Shown piece by piece: positions 1 through 8,510 of a DNA stretch of 64,000 bases. The first letter of the stretch is position 1. Each line of letters opens with the position of its first letter. The stretch is from Nocardioides cavernaquae (GTDB taxonomy: Bacteria > Actinomycetota > Actinomycetes > Propionibacteriales > Nocardioidaceae). The position numbers and the translations under genes are program-made. A model generated the notes under the pieces. That model worked only from the letters and a program-made list of their open reading frames with translations. It had not been told where the DNA came from and did no database searches. The DNA is taken from positions 3,391,002 to 3,455,001 of the forward strand of contig NZ_QYRP01000002.1 in assembly GCF_003600895.1 (NCBI RefSeq). Reading direction: 5' to 3'.

Positions 1-40
1 TGCAGAAGATGCAGTCCTTGTCGGGCTCCGGTGCGCTCAT
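1..40 (-). CDS. HIT (histidine triad) family protein, N-terminal fragment cut by the window edge
   Basis: Reading the minus strand from position 40 gives an ATG followed by Ser-Ala-Pro-Glu-Pro-Asp-Lys-Asp and then Cys-Ile-Phe-Cys. The CIFC motif close to the start is typical of HinT-like HIT proteins, which hydrolyse nucleoside phosphoramidates and related nucleotides. Only 13 codons lie in the window, so the His-triad itself is not visible. Upstream, a TAGGCT hexamer sits 6 nt before the ATG, the arrangement of a leaderless actinobacterial promoter, which supports this start. The family call rests on a short motif and is moderate. Confidence 0.55.
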   Translation of the reverse strand, partial: MSAPEPDKDCIFC

Positions 41-135
41 GCGCTCAGCCTAGGGACCCGCCCCCTACCCGTGTCGACCCCTACCGGGCAGTAGGCGGCC
101 CAAACGAATGATCCTCAGGGGCGTGTAAACCTCCG

Positions 136-696
136 GTGACGGCCGCGCGTGCAACTAGCGTGACCACTGTGGCCCTTGAACCCGCGCTGACCGCCGATGA
201 GGCGGTCGGGCAGCTGTACGCCGCTCACTGGCGACGGCTGGTGCGGCTCTCGATCCTTCTCGTGCACGACCAGGGCCTGGCCGAGGAGATCGTGCAGGAC
301 GCGTTCGTCGCGCTCCACGGTCGCTGGTCGCGGCTGCGCGCCCCCGAGGCCGCCGCGGCGTACCTCCGGCAGACGGTCGTCAACCGCTCCCGCTCCGCCC
401 TGCGGCACCGCAAGGTGGTCGACCGGTACGTCGCGTCCCAGCGCCTGCCGGATGTCGGACCCGACGCGGGAGCCGGTGTCGAGGCCGAGGCCCGGCGCGA
501 CGCGGTGTTCGCAGCCCTGCGTGGACTCCCCCGCCGACAGCGCGAGGTGATCGCGCTGCGCTACTACCTCGACCTCTCCGAGGCCGACATCGCCGAGACG
601 CTGGGCATCAGCACCGGCGCCGTGAAGAGCCATGCGTCACGAGGGTCAGCAGCCCTCCGCGAGCGCCTGGCCGAGCAGCTGGAGGACCTCCGATGA
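136..696 (+). CDS. ECF-family RNA polymerase sigma factor (SigE/SigM-like)
   Basis: The product is a group 4 sigma factor that would redirect RNA polymerase to a stress or envelope regulon. Region 2 spans about residues 25-90 (Tyr-Ala-Ala-His-Trp-Arg-Arg-Leu, then the Ala-Glu-Glu-Ile-Val-Gln-Asp-Ala-Phe stretch of region 2.2-2.4). Region 4 spans about 125-180 and contains LPRRQREVIALRYY plus a helix-turn-helix ending in STGAVKSHASRG. Length (186 aa) is normal for an ECF factor. The coordinates give the longest GTG start. GTG at 160 and GTG at 169 are also in frame, and the last lies 7 nt after a TAGCGT hexamer, so a shorter leaderless protein is quite possible. The stop overlaps the next gene by 4 bp (ATGA), so the two are translationally coupled. 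No classical zinc-binding anti-sigma domain is seen in the partner. Confidence 0.88.
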   Translation: MTAARATSVTTVALEPALTADEAVGQLYAAHWRRLVRLSILLVHDQGLAEEIVQDAFVALHGRWSRLRAPEAAAAYLRQTVVNRSRSALRHRKVVDRYVASQRLPDVGPDAGAGVEAEARRDAVFAALRGLPRRQREVIALRYYLDLSEADIAETLGISTGAVKSHASRGSAALRERLAEQLEDLR

Positions 697-1838
697 CCGG
701 CCAGAACAGCCCCCGTCCGGGCTCTCAGCCCGACGAGCAGCTCGCGAAGCTCCTCCACGACACCGTCGACGCCATCGTGCCCCAGCACGGCCTCGACGCC
801 ATCCGTTCCCGCACGTCCCACCCCTCCAAGGAGAGCACCATGTCTGTCGCCCGTACCTGGCTTCTCGGCGGCCTCGGCGGCGCCGTAGCCACCGCCACCG
901 TGATCGGCGGGGTGTGGTTCGCCTCCAGCAACCTCGGCAACGACGACCCCAACCCGGGTCCCGTCGGCACTCCGACCGCATCGGTGGACCCGACCGACTC
1001 CGGATCTCCGTCCCCGTCGGACTCCGCGTCGCCCAGCAAGACCCCCGACAGCACCGCCGGCCCGAAGCGCGCCGTACCTGTCTACTACGCCGGCGAGACC
1101 CCGTCCGGCCTGCGCCTCTACCGCGAGTTCCACTCGTTGCCCGGCGTCTCAGGCGGCAGCGAGGGCGACGTCACGGGAGCCGACTCGGCCGCGAAGGCTG
1201 CTGTCTCGCACACGCCGCTCGACCCCGACTACCGCAGCCTGTGGCCCGAGGGCACCGAGGCCGACGTCTCCGACGCGGGCGACCAGCTGATCGTCAACCT
1301 GGTCGCACCCGGCGGCGGCGCAACCCTGCACGACCGCCCGTCGTCGATGACCGCTGAAGAGGCTCAACTGGCCATCGAGCAGGTCATCTACAGCGTCCAG
1401 GCTGCCTTCGGAAAGGGTCGTGTGCCGGTCCAGTTCCTGCTCGACGAGAAGCACTCCGACCAGGTCCTCGGCCAGCCCGCCTCCGAGCCGCTTGCGGCCG
1501 GGCCGGTCCTGGAAACGCTGTCGCACGTGAACCTGACCTCGCCTGCCGAGGGCGACGAGATCACCGGCGATTCGCTGGCGGTGTCCGGCGTTGCGAACTC
1601 CTTCGAGGCCAACGTGGTCATCCGGTTGCAGCGCTATGAGGGCACGGCGATCGCGTTCCAGAAGCCGCTCACGGCGGAGGGCTGGATGGGCGAGAAGCTC
1701 TTCCCGTTCTCCGGCTCGTTCGACATCTCGGATGTGGCACCCGGCAAGTACACGCTGCACGCCATGACTGACGACCCGAGCGGCGGCACCGAGGGTCCGG
1801 GCGCCTTCAGCGACACGAAGGTCATCACGATCAAGTGA
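693..1838 (+). CDS. Membrane-anchored GerMN/Gmad2 domain protein, partner of the ECF sigma factor
   Basis: This 381-aa protein has a short cytoplasmic N-terminus (about residues 1-50), one membrane segment (about 54-76), a Ser/Pro/Asp-rich linker (about 80-125), a GerMN-like domain (about 130-265) and a C-terminal Ig-like Gmad2 domain (about 280-380) ending in a beta-strand-rich segment. GerMN and Gmad2 domains are named from spore germination proteins but occur widely in exported proteins of non-sporulating actinobacteria. The ATG overlaps the sigma factor stop, so the pair forms an operon. By position this could be the membrane sensor or anti-sigma element, but the cytoplasmic part (about 50 aa, with the sequence DAIVPQHGLDAIRSR) is short and shows no HXXXCXXC motif. 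That role is inference. A strong hairpin terminator follows. Confidence 0.8.
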   Translation: MTGQNSPRPGSQPDEQLAKLLHDTVDAIVPQHGLDAIRSRTSHPSKESTMSVARTWLLGGLGGAVATATVIGGVWFASSNLGNDDPNPGPVGTPTASVDPTDSGSPSPSDSASPSKTPDSTAGPKRAVPVYYAGETPSGLRLYREFHSLPGVSGGSEGDVTGADSAAKAAVSHTPLDPDYRSLWPEGTEADVSDAGDQLIVNLVAPGGGATLHDRPSSMTAEEAQLAIEQVIYSVQAAFGKGRVPVQFLLDEKHSDQVLGQPASEPLAAGPVLETLSHVNLTSPAEGDEITGDSLAVSGVANSFEANVVIRLQRYEGTAIAFQKPLTAEGWMGEKLFPFSGSFDISDVAPGKYTLHAMTDDPSGGTEGPGAFSDTKVITIK

Positions 1839-1873
1839 TCCGCTGATCTGAGGCTCGCGACACAGGTTCGGCC

Positions 1874-1921
1874 CAGAACCCCGCGACACGCTGTGCACCT
1901 CCAGCGAGTCGCGGGGTTCTG
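1874..1921 (+). terminator. Hairpin terminator after the sigma factor operon
   Basis: A perfect 14-bp stem (CAGAACCCCGCGAC at 1874-1887, with its complement at 1908-1921) encloses a 20-nt loop and lies 36 bp after the stop of the GerMN gene. There is no clear T-tract, which is common for hairpin terminators in high-GC actinobacteria. Confidence 0.7.
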
Positions 1922-1984
1922 CGTTGAATTGGTGTCGCCTCCGATGGAGGCACCCGCCCTCGGCGGACCGCCTACGATCGAGCC

Positions 1985-2476
1985 ATGTCCTCGCTGCTCC
2001 CGAGCGCCCGCGCCGCCCGTCGTGCCGTCGGGTCGTGGTGCGCACACCACGCCGTGGCCATCCTCATGGGGATTGCTCTACTCGGGCTGGTCGGAATTGG
2101 TGTTGTGTGGCTGGGCGCGCCGCGAGCTGACGGAGCCGTCGCGACACTCTCCGGATTGTTGATCACCTGGGCGCTGATCCAGTTGCTCGGGCGTGCATTT
2201 CCTGCCCCCGACTGGCGATTCGCAGCCGTGCTCGGCACCGGCTTTGTCGTTCTCACGAGCGCCTGGATCGGGCTGGACTGGGAGCCCGCCCATTTCCCGG
2301 CGCTGTTGCTGTTCCTGTGCCTCCTTATGAAGGAGCCCCGCTCGACGAAAAGCCGGCGATCACCGCGCCAACCAGCGCTGGAGGAACGGATCGAGGAGCA
2401 GCGGGCGCGCGAGGAGCGCATCCGCCGCGTGTACCCGGAGGAGTTCCGTCCGGTCCCCTGGGAAAGGGTCGACTAG
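1985..2476 (+). CDS. Hypothetical membrane protein with charged C-terminal tail
   Basis: This 163-aa protein is of unknown function. Three or four hydrophobic segments are visible (about residues 24-46, 50-68, 78-95 and 100-115). They are followed by a highly charged tail (about 117-163) rich in Arg and Glu that looks like a short helix or coiled coil and would lie in the cytoplasm. I do not recognise the family. The ATG lies 6 nt after a TACGAT hexamer, so a leaderless transcript is likely. It stands alone between a terminator and the winged-helix gene. Confidence 0.65.
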   Translation: MSSLLPSARAARRAVGSWCAHHAVAILMGIALLGLVGIGVVWLGAPRADGAVATLSGLLITWALIQLLGRAFPAPDWRFAAVLGTGFVVLTSAWIGLDWEPAHFPALLLFLCLLMKEPRSTKSRRSPRQPALEERIEEQRAREERIRRVYPEEFRPVPWERVD

Positions 2477-2588
2477 GGCCACCTGCCAGCTCAGGTCACC
2501 GCTACACGCCGCGGGAACGGCGTGCCTGTGGCAGTTGCGCTGAGAAGTGGTTGCCCTCTGTGTCGGTGCCGGGTGGCAGGCTGACCTC

Positions 2589-3635
2589 GTGCAGCTGACC
2601 ACCCGCGACCTCAACCGCACCCTGCTCGCGCGCCAGCACCTCGTGGCGCGGACCACCTCGCCCACGCACGACATGGTCGAGCACCTCGTCGGGCTCCAGG
2701 CGCAGGAGAACCTCCCGCCGTTCCTCTCGCTCGCAGCCCGACTCGAGGACTTCGACCCGTACGCCGTGACGCGCGGCCTGGAGGACAAGTCCCTCGCCCG
2801 GCTGGTCACCCTCCGCGGCACGATCCACCTGCTCACCGCGGACGACGCGTTGACCCTCAGGCAGTGGACCCAGCCGTGCCAGGAGCGCGAGCGCAAGGCC
2901 AGCCAGACCGTCCGGCCCGCAATGCACATCGAGGGCGAGGAGTTCACTCAGGCCCTCGACAAGGCGCTGGCGGACGGACCGCTGCCGATGAAGCAGCTCG
3001 GCGAGGTGCTCGCGGCCTCGTTCCCCGACGCACCTCCCAACGCTCTGGCGCACCTCGCCCGCGTCACCCAACCGCTCGCGCAGCTGCCTCCGCGCGGTGC
3101 GTGGAAGCAGTCGGGCGGCGTTGTCCTGCAACGTGTGGACCGTTGGCTCGAGCGACCGCTCCTCTCCCCCGATCCGGCCGCGATCGTGCGGCGCTATCTG
3201 CGGGCCTTCGGTCCGGCTTCGACAGCCGATATCGGAGCCTGGTCCGGGCTCACGGGCATGGCCTCCGTCGTGGCCTCGATGCCCGACCTCGTGCAACACA
3301 CCGGCCCTGACGGCAAGGCGCTGTACGACGTCGCGGACGGCGTGATCACTGCCGGAGAGACACCCGCACCGGTCCGGTTGCTCGGCACCTACGACAACGT
3401 GTGGCTCTCCCACGCCGCCCGCGACCGAGTGACTGATCCGGTCAAGCGCAAGAGCTGGATGGGCACCAACGGCGGCATGGCCAACACGGTCTTCCTCGAC
3501 GGGATGCTCGAAGGACTGTGGCGCGTCGAGGACGGGCGGCCGGTGGTCGTCGAGTTGTTCCGGACGCTCAGCGTGACCGAGCAGCGCGAACTCGATGACG
3601 AGCTCGCCCGGGTGGCCGACCTTCTCTTCCGATGA
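2589..3635 (+). CDS. Winged-helix DNA-binding domain-containing protein (HTH_42 / AlkX-YcaQ type)
   Basis: The 348-aa product resembles the HTH_42 (DUF1006) family, whose best-studied members (AlkX, YcaQ) are winged-helix DNA glycosylases acting on bulky lesions or cross-links. The N-terminus (TTRDLNRTLLARQHL, then VGLQAQENLPPFLSLAARL) and the tripartite winged-helix layout fit. The C-terminal NGGMANTVFLDGMLEGLW stretch is also typical. Many actinobacterial members of this branch are uncharacterised and may only bind DNA, so glycosylase activity is not assured. An upstream in-frame ATG at 2547 exists, but GTG at 2589 matches the family N-terminus and follows a CAGGCT hexamer by 6 nt, so it was chosen. 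Confidence 0.8.
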   Translation: MQLTTRDLNRTLLARQHLVARTTSPTHDMVEHLVGLQAQENLPPFLSLAARLEDFDPYAVTRGLEDKSLARLVTLRGTIHLLTADDALTLRQWTQPCQERERKASQTVRPAMHIEGEEFTQALDKALADGPLPMKQLGEVLAASFPDAPPNALAHLARVTQPLAQLPPRGAWKQSGGVVLQRVDRWLERPLLSPDPAAIVRRYLRAFGPASTADIGAWSGLTGMASVVASMPDLVQHTGPDGKALYDVADGVITAGETPAPVRLLGTYDNVWLSHAARDRVTDPVKRKSWMGTNGGMANTVFLDGMLEGLWRVEDGRPVVVELFRTLSVTEQRELDDELARVADLLFR

Positions 3636-3773
3636 GCTTTCGCTGACCTCAACACATGTTGAGCCCCCTCAGGTTGCCCGAGACCTCCTGATTTCGGTCG
3701 GTACCTGCAACAATCCGAGCGCTGGTCGCGGAGGGCGACCAGCGTCTGCCGCGGGACCCTGGGGAGGGAAACC

Positions 3774-4640
3774 ATGAGCACAGATGTGAAGCAGCATGAT
3801 TTCGTAGGACGCGATGTTGCCGCGATCGTGGCGTGGAGCATGATCGCGATGGGCTTCCTGGCGGGAGTCGCCGGGCTGGCCACCTTCGCGGGGAGCGGGG
3901 TCAGCGAGCACGTGTTCGCCTGGGGCTTTGCGAGTCCGCTGGGCGCTGCGCTGTTCGGGGCGTGCCTGCTCGGCGCCGTGCCGCTGCTGGCCAGCGCCTC
4001 GCTCAAGCCGTCGTGGGAGCAGGCGCGGATCGGCTTCCTGCCGGCGATCCTGCTCGTCGTGGGCCTGGCGGCGGTGACCGTCGCCCACCGTGACCAGCTG
4101 ACGTTCACCGGAGGCATCGTCGCGGTCTTCATGGCCCTGGCATGGCTGGCCTTCACGGTCGCGCTGTCGGGTGTCCTGCTGGTGGGGCTGGTGGCACAGC
4201 TGCGCGAGCCGTCGTTCCCGCTCGACCGGACGGCGCCCATCCCGCGCTGGTCGGTGCCCTTGGTCGCGCTGCTGGGCGCGGCGTACCTCGGTCTCGGGCT
4301 GGGCCTGCTCGTCGAGCCGTCGTTCTGGGGTCCGCAGCTGCCGTTCGAGGTGTCGGTGCTCGACGCACGGGCCCTCGGCGTCTGGGCGCTGGCGATCGGG
4401 GCGACGATGCTCGGCGCGCTCGCCGAGGATGACCTCGACCGCGCCAGCCCCGGCCTGATCGGCGTCACCGCCATCGGGCTCCTCGCAGTCCTCGCGGTCA
4501 TGTGGCGGCATGGAGATGTCGACTGGTCAGCGGGCATCGCCACGCTGCTCTTCGTCGTACTCATCGTCGCCCTGCCCGCGACCGGCCTGATCGGTCTCGC
4601 CCTGCGCAAGCGAGCCGGCGCCGCCGGGCTCACGGGTTGA
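3774..4640 (+). CDS. Hypothetical polytopic membrane protein
   Basis: This 288-aa protein has about eight hydrophobic segments separated by short loops. The N-terminal 15 residues are polar and the C-terminus is basic (LRKRAGAAG). No recognisable family motif is visible. The ATG is preceded by a strong ribosome-binding site (GGGAGG, 6-7 nt upstream), unlike many genes here that look leaderless. The gene runs convergently with the PaiB-like gene and the two stop regions overlap by 11 bp (4630-4640). Confidence 0.7.
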   Translation: MSTDVKQHDFVGRDVAAIVAWSMIAMGFLAGVAGLATFAGSGVSEHVFAWGFASPLGAALFGACLLGAVPLLASASLKPSWEQARIGFLPAILLVVGLAAVTVAHRDQLTFTGGIVAVFMALAWLAFTVALSGVLLVGLVAQLREPSFPLDRTAPIPRWSVPLVALLGAAYLGLGLGLLVEPSFWGPQLPFEVSVLDARALGVWALAIGATMLGALAEDDLDRASPGLIGVTAIGLLAVLAVMWRHGDVDWSAGIATLLFVVLIVALPATGLIGLALRKRAGAAGLTG

Positions 4641-5253
4641 GGTCAGACTCCATCTGATCCGCCATCGTGGCGTTGCCACGGCTGGGCTCTGCTCGCAGCC
4701 CGGCGACCACGCCTGCGCGGTCGTGGTCCGAACGGTTCTGGCTCCGCTTGGCCTTCGCCTCGATGCCGGTGATCTCGAAGTCGATCCCGACGATCGCCTT
4801 GAGCATCTGCGCTACGTAGGTCTCGGGTGCGTCGCTGACGGCCCACGGCTCTTCGCGCACACCTTCGTGGAGGTCGGTCAGCTCGGTCACCGCGGCCAGC
4901 AACCACTCCGGCTCACGGCGCACGGTCACCCGGCCGGTGAAGTGGATCGCGTCGTAGTTCCAGGTCGGTACGACGCGGCCGTGCTCGGCCTTCGCGGCGT
5001 ACCAGCTCGGCGAGATGTAGGCCTCGGGGCCGGTGACGATCGCGAGGGCCGGGGCGCCGTCGACGATGGATCGCCAGTGTGGATTGGCGATCGCCAGGTG
5101 GAAGATCAGGCGCTCGCCGGACCAGATCACCGGAAGGCGCGAGGCTTGCGGAAATCCGTCGCTGCCTACGGTGATCAGCTCCGCGGATCCCACTGACGCC
5201 ACGAGCGAGCGGAGCTCAGCGTCAGGCATGCGGTTGAAGGGCGGGACGTACAC
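4630..5253 (-). CDS. FMN-binding negative transcriptional regulator (PaiB family)
   Basis: The 207-aa product matches PaiB-like flavin-binding split-barrel proteins. The N-terminal Val-Tyr-Val-Pro-Pro-Phe-Asn is the family start, and the central Pro-Ser-Trp-Tyr-Ala-Ala-Lys segment and Val-Pro-Thr-Trp-Asn-Tyr are family hallmarks. In Bacillus PaiB was described as a repressor of sporulation and degradative enzymes; here the function is unknown. The reading frame is open for 51 codons further upstream, but that part is low-complexity and crosses a tandem DNA repeat. GTG at 5253 gives the conserved start. It lies downstream of rsmE on the same strand, with the repeat block between them. Confidence 0.85.
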   Translation of the reverse strand: MYVPPFNRMPDAELRSLVASVGSAELITVGSDGFPQASRLPVIWSGERLIFHLAIANPHWRSIVDGAPALAIVTGPEAYISPSWYAAKAEHGRVVPTWNYDAIHFTGRVTVRREPEWLLAAVTELTDLHEGVREEPWAVSDAPETYVAQMLKAIVGIDFEITGIEAKAKRSQNRSDHDRAGVVAGLRAEPSRGNATMADQMESDLNP

Positions 5254-5265
5254 AACGTCAAGGTA

Positions 5266-5323
5266 GCGCCGTGTCGACGCCGATGTTGCGCCGTGTCGAC
5301 GCCGATGTTCCGCCGTGTCGACG
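5266..5323. repeat. Short tandem repeat, about 2.6 copies of a 22-bp unit
   Basis: Two identical 22-bp units (5266-5287 and 5288-5309) are followed by a partial third copy (5310-5323, first base changed). Each contains the core CGCCGTGTCGACG with an internal GTCGAC palindrome. The block fills nearly the whole 73-bp gap between the rsmE stop and the start of the PaiB-like gene. It could be a slippage-prone spacer or a multimerised protein-binding site; the sequence alone does not decide. Confidence 0.8.
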
Positions 5324-5326
5324 GAG

Positions 5327-6067
5327 TCAGGCCCAGCGCGGGGTGCGCGCGAGCAGGGCAGCCACCGCGGCGACACCGGCCGTCGACGTGCGCAGCACCT
5401 CGGCACCGAGCTTCACGCCCTGCACGCCAGCTTCAGCGAACGCGGCAAGCTCCTCAGGCGAGAGCCCGCCCTCGGGCCCGACGACGACCACGATCGAACC
5501 AGCCGGCGGGATCGACAAGGACGCGAAGGACGCAGGCCCCTCCTCGTGCAGCACGACAGCCAGGTCAGCAGCCGCAACCAGTGAGACGACGTCAGCAGTC
5601 GACGCCATCGGCTCAACGACAGGAAACCACGACCGTCGTGCCTGCTTGGCGGCCTCACGTGCGGTGGCGACCCACTTCGCATGGGACTTGATCGCGCGCT
5701 CGCCGCGCCAGACGGCGACGGACCGGGACGCCGCCCACGGCACGATCGTCGCGACGCCGATCTCGGTGAGCACCTCGACCGCGAGCTCGCCGCGCTCGCC
5801 CTTCGGCAGGGCCTGCACGACGGTGATCCGCGGCGACGCGGGCTCCTCCTCGCGCACCACCGAAACAGCCACCGTGAAGACCCGCTTGCCAGTCTCGGCG
5901 ACCGCTCCGGTCACCGAGAGGCCCGAGCCATCCGTCAGGACGACGGACTCGCCGACCGCCAGGCGGCGCACCGCCACTGCGTGATGGGCCTCGTCGCCCG
6001 TCACCTCGACGACATCACCGACGGCAACGCCGGCCAGCGAAGGCACGAGGTGGACGGGAAGCGACAT
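5327..6067 (-). CDS. rsmE: 16S rRNA (uracil(1498)-N(3))-methyltransferase RsmE
   Basis: RsmE methylates U1498 of 16S rRNA using SAM. The 246-aa sequence has the N-terminal PUA-like domain with DEAHHAVAVRRL (residues about 25-36). The SPOUT methyltransferase domain carries the knot motif VVVGPEGGLSPEE followed by VKLGAEVLRTSTAG, both diagnostic. Length is typical. It lies 16 bp downstream of dnaJ on the same strand, the usual actinobacterial order hrcA-dnaJ-rsmE, so it is probably co-transcribed with the heat-shock genes. Confidence 0.95.
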   Translation of the reverse strand: MSLPVHLVPSLAGVAVGDVVEVTGDEAHHAVAVRRLAVGESVVLTDGSGLSVTGAVAETGKRVFTVAVSVVREEEPASPRITVVQALPKGERGELAVEVLTEIGVATIVPWAASRSVAVWRGERAIKSHAKWVATAREAAKQARRSWFPVVEPMASTADVVSLVAAADLAVVLHEEGPASFASLSIPPAGSIVVVVGPEGGLSPEELAAFAEAGVQGVKLGAEVLRTSTAGVAAVAALLARTPRWA

Positions 6068-6083
6068 CGCTCAGGGCCAGCGA

Positions 6084-7277
6084 TCAGTGTGTCGTGAACG
6101 CGTCGCGGAGCCGGTTGAACACCGACTTGTGGGCAGGCCGCAGGGTGCTGTCCGGCGACTCCTCACCACGCAGGGCGGCCAGCTCGCGGAGCAGCTCCTC
6201 CTGGCGCGGGTCGAGCTTGCTCGGGGTGTCCACCAGGATCGTGACGACGAGGTCACCACGCGCCGGGTTGCGCAACCCGGGAACACCGAGTCCACGCAGC
6301 GTCACGTTGGTGCCGGACTGCGTCCCGGGGCGCACGTCGAGGTCGAAGGTGTCCTGCATCCCCGGCTGCATCGCAGCGGTGTCCCCGTCGAGCTCGAGGT
6401 CGGACTCGAGCGTCGGCAGCGTCAGCGTGGTGCCGAGGGCGGCAGCCGTCATCGGCACCGAGACCGTCGCGTGCAGGTCGGAACCGTGGCGCGTGAACGT
6501 GGCGTGCTGGGCGACATGGATCTCGACGTACAGGTCACCGGCGGGGCCGCCACCGGGGCCGACCTCGCCCTGCTCGGACAGCTGGACCCGGGTGCCGTTG
6601 TCGACGCCCGCGGGGATCTTCACGGTCAGCGAACGACGCGAGCGGACGCGTCCGTCGCCGGAGCACTCGCGACACGGGTCGGGGATGATCGTGCCGAATC
6701 CGCGGCAGGCCGCGCAGGGGCGCAGCGTGCGGATCTCGCCGAGGAACGAGCGCTGCACGTGGGCGACCTCGCCCGCGCCACGACAGGTCTCGCAGCCGAT
6801 CGGCTTGGAGCCCGGAGCCGCACCCTCGCCGTGGCACGCGGTGCAACGGACAGCGGTGTCGACCTTGAGCTCGCGGGTGACACCGAAGGCCGCCTCGGCG
6901 AGCTCGATCTCGAGGCGGATCAGGGCGTCCTGGCCACGGCGTACGCGCGGCTTGGGACCGCGACCACCCATGCCGCCACCGGCCTGCGCACCTCCGCCGC
7001 CGCCGAAGAAGGCGTCCATGATGTCGGTGAACGAGAACCCCTGGCCCTGGCCGAAGCCACCGCCGAACGGGTCGCCACCACGGTCGTACGCCGCGCGCTT
7101 CTGCGGGTCGCTGAGCACCTCGTAGGCGTGCGACACCTCCTTGAACCGCTCCTGCGTGTCCGGGTCAGGGTTGACGTCCGGGTGCAGCTGGCGGGCAAGG
7201 CGGCGGTATGCCTTCTTGATGGTGTCGGCGTCGGCGTCGCGCGCGACACCGAGGAGCTCGTAGAAGTCCTGACTCAC
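6084..7277 (-). CDS. dnaJ: Molecular chaperone DnaJ
   Basis: DnaJ is the J-domain co-chaperone that stimulates DnaK ATPase. The 397-aa product has the J domain (residues 1-70) with the HPD motif, a Gly/Phe-rich linker (about 72-110), four CXXCXGXG zinc motifs ([32 protein letters not shown]) and the C-terminal substrate domain. The start is GTG at 7277, giving [10 protein letters not shown], with AGGA 7 nt upstream. An open frame extends 53 codons further but is not J-domain sequence and overlaps hrcA. It sits 16 bp after hrcA, and the CIRCE operator upstream of hrcA should control both. Confidence 0.96.
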   Translation of the reverse strand: MSQDFYELLGVARDADADTIKKAYRRLARQLHPDVNPDPDTQERFKEVSHAYEVLSDPQKRAAYDRGGDPFGGGFGQGQGFSFTDIMDAFFGGGGGAQAGGGMGGRGPKPRVRRGQDALIRLEIELAEAAFGVTRELKVDTAVRCTACHGEGAAPGSKPIGCETCRGAGEVAHVQRSFLGEIRTLRPCAACRGFGTIIPDPCRECSGDGRVRSRRSLTVKIPAGVDNGTRVQLSEQGEVGPGGGPAGDLYVEIHVAQHATFTRHGSDLHATVSVPMTAAALGTTLTLPTLESDLELDGDTAAMQPGMQDTFDLDVRPGTQSGTNVTLRGLGVPGLRNPARGDLVVTILVDTPSKLDPRQEELLRELAALRGEESPDSTLRPAHKSVFNRLRDAFTTH

Positions 7278-7293
7278 TGTGTTCCTATCTGCG

Positions 7294-8316
7294 TCACTGC
7301 TCGTCGAGGATCCTGGACACGTAGCGCGCGACAGCGCGCACCGATGCCATGGTCCCCGGGTAGTCCATGCGGGTGGGGCCGACGATGCCGAGCGTCGCCA
7401 GCGCCTGGTCCTGCGGGCCGTAGCCGGTCGCGACAACGCTCGTCGCGGCGAGCTCCTGGTAGGGGCCCTCGTGGCCGATGCGCACGGTCACCGCACCACT
7501 GGTCGACGCCTCACCGAGCAGCTTGAGGAGGACGACGTGTTCCTCGATCGCTTCCAGCATCGGCCGGACCGACGTCTCGAAGGAGTCACCGAAGCGGGCC
7601 AGGTTGGCGGTGCCGCCGACAGCGATGCGCTCATCGGAACGGTGGTCCGACATCGCCTCGGTGAGGGTCTGCACAGCGGCCTCGACCGCCGGCCGGGCCT
7701 CCGGTGCCGTCTGCTCGGGGACGCCACCGAGGGCGGTCGCGGCGTCGGCGATGCGCTCCCCCACGGCTGCCCGGATCAACCGGATCCGCAGGTCAGCGAG
7801 GGCGTCATCGGTGAGCGGGGCGGCGAGCTCGACGATGCGCTGCTCGACACGCCCGGTCGACAGGATCAGCACGAGCAGCAGGCGCGTCGGCGCGAGCGCC
7901 ACCACCTCGACGTGCCGCACCGTGCTGGCGCTGAGTGTCGGGTACTGAACGACTGCAACCTGGCGGGTCAGCTGGGCCAGCAGCCGGACACTGCGCTGCA
8001 CCATGTCGTCCAGGTCGACCGAACCATCGAGGAAGGTCGAGATCGCACGCTTCTCGGCAGCGCTCATCGGCTTCACCGTGCTCAGCCGGTCGACGAAGAG
8101 CCGGTAGCCCTTGTCCGTCGGCACACGGCCGGCGCTGGTGTGGGGCTGGGTGATGAACCCCTCCTCCTCCAGCGCGGCCATGTCGTTGCGCACCGTGGCG
8201 GGCGAGACACCCAGCGAGTGGCGCTCGACGAGGGCCTTGGAACCGACGGGCTCCTCGGTCGACACGTAGTCCTCGACGATCGCCCGGAGCACGGCGAGCT
8301 TGCGATCTTCGATCAT
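7294..8316 (-). CDS. hrcA: Heat-inducible transcriptional repressor HrcA
   Basis: HrcA binds the CIRCE element and represses chaperone genes until heat stress. The 340-aa protein has the N-terminal winged helix (residues about 1-75) with [31 protein letters not shown] split over the recognition helix, and [15 protein letters not shown] right after it. The central GAF-like and C-terminal domains follow. An AGGAGG ribosome-binding site precedes the ATG. A CIRCE sequence lies about 30 bp upstream, indicating autoregulation. Confidence 0.96.
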   Translation of the reverse strand: MIEDRKLAVLRAIVEDYVSTEEPVGSKALVERHSLGVSPATVRNDMAALEEEGFITQPHTSAGRVPTDKGYRLFVDRLSTVKPMSAAEKRAISTFLDGSVDLDDMVQRSVRLLAQLTRQVAVVQYPTLSASTVRHVEVVALAPTRLLLVLILSTGRVEQRIVELAAPLTDDALADLRIRLIRAAVGERIADAATALGGVPEQTAPEARPAVEAAVQTLTEAMSDHRSDERIAVGGTANLARFGDSFETSVRPMLEAIEEHVVLLKLLGEASTSGAVTVRIGHEGPYQELAATSVVATGYGPQDQALATLGIVGPTRMDYPGTMASVRAVARYVSRILDEQ

Positions 8317-8346
8317 CTCGTCGCCTCCTCTGGCTCACATGGTCGT

Positions 8347-8373
8347 CTGGCACTCACTCGGATCGAGTGCCAA
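8347..8373 (-). promoter_or_regulatory. CIRCE operator (HrcA-binding site)
   Basis: The inverted repeat CTGGCACTC-N9-GAGTGCCAA matches the CIRCE consensus TTAGCACTC-N9-GAGTGCTAA, including the exact 9-nt spacer (8356-8364). It lies directly upstream of hrcA-dnaJ, so HrcA should repress its own operon here. Confidence 0.93.
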
Positions 8374-8510
8374 TGGTACCCGGGACGCAACCGAACCGGC
8401 CCCCGGCGCGTCATAGAGGGTGACGGTTGCCACGGGGGTGCATGCCGATCTGCGGGCGCACTCCGGCGCGGCTCCACGGCCGCGTCGGAGCGCGCGCCTA
8501 GCGTGTCCGG

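Noticed and set aside
5254..5406. 51-codon N-terminal extension of the PaiB-like protein
   Set aside because: It runs through the tandem repeat and into the end of rsmE, and the conserved family start lies at the GTG at 5253.
7278..7436. 53-codon N-terminal extension of DnaJ
   Set aside because: Overlaps the hrcA coding sequence; the J domain starts right at the GTG at 7277 with its own ribosome-binding site.
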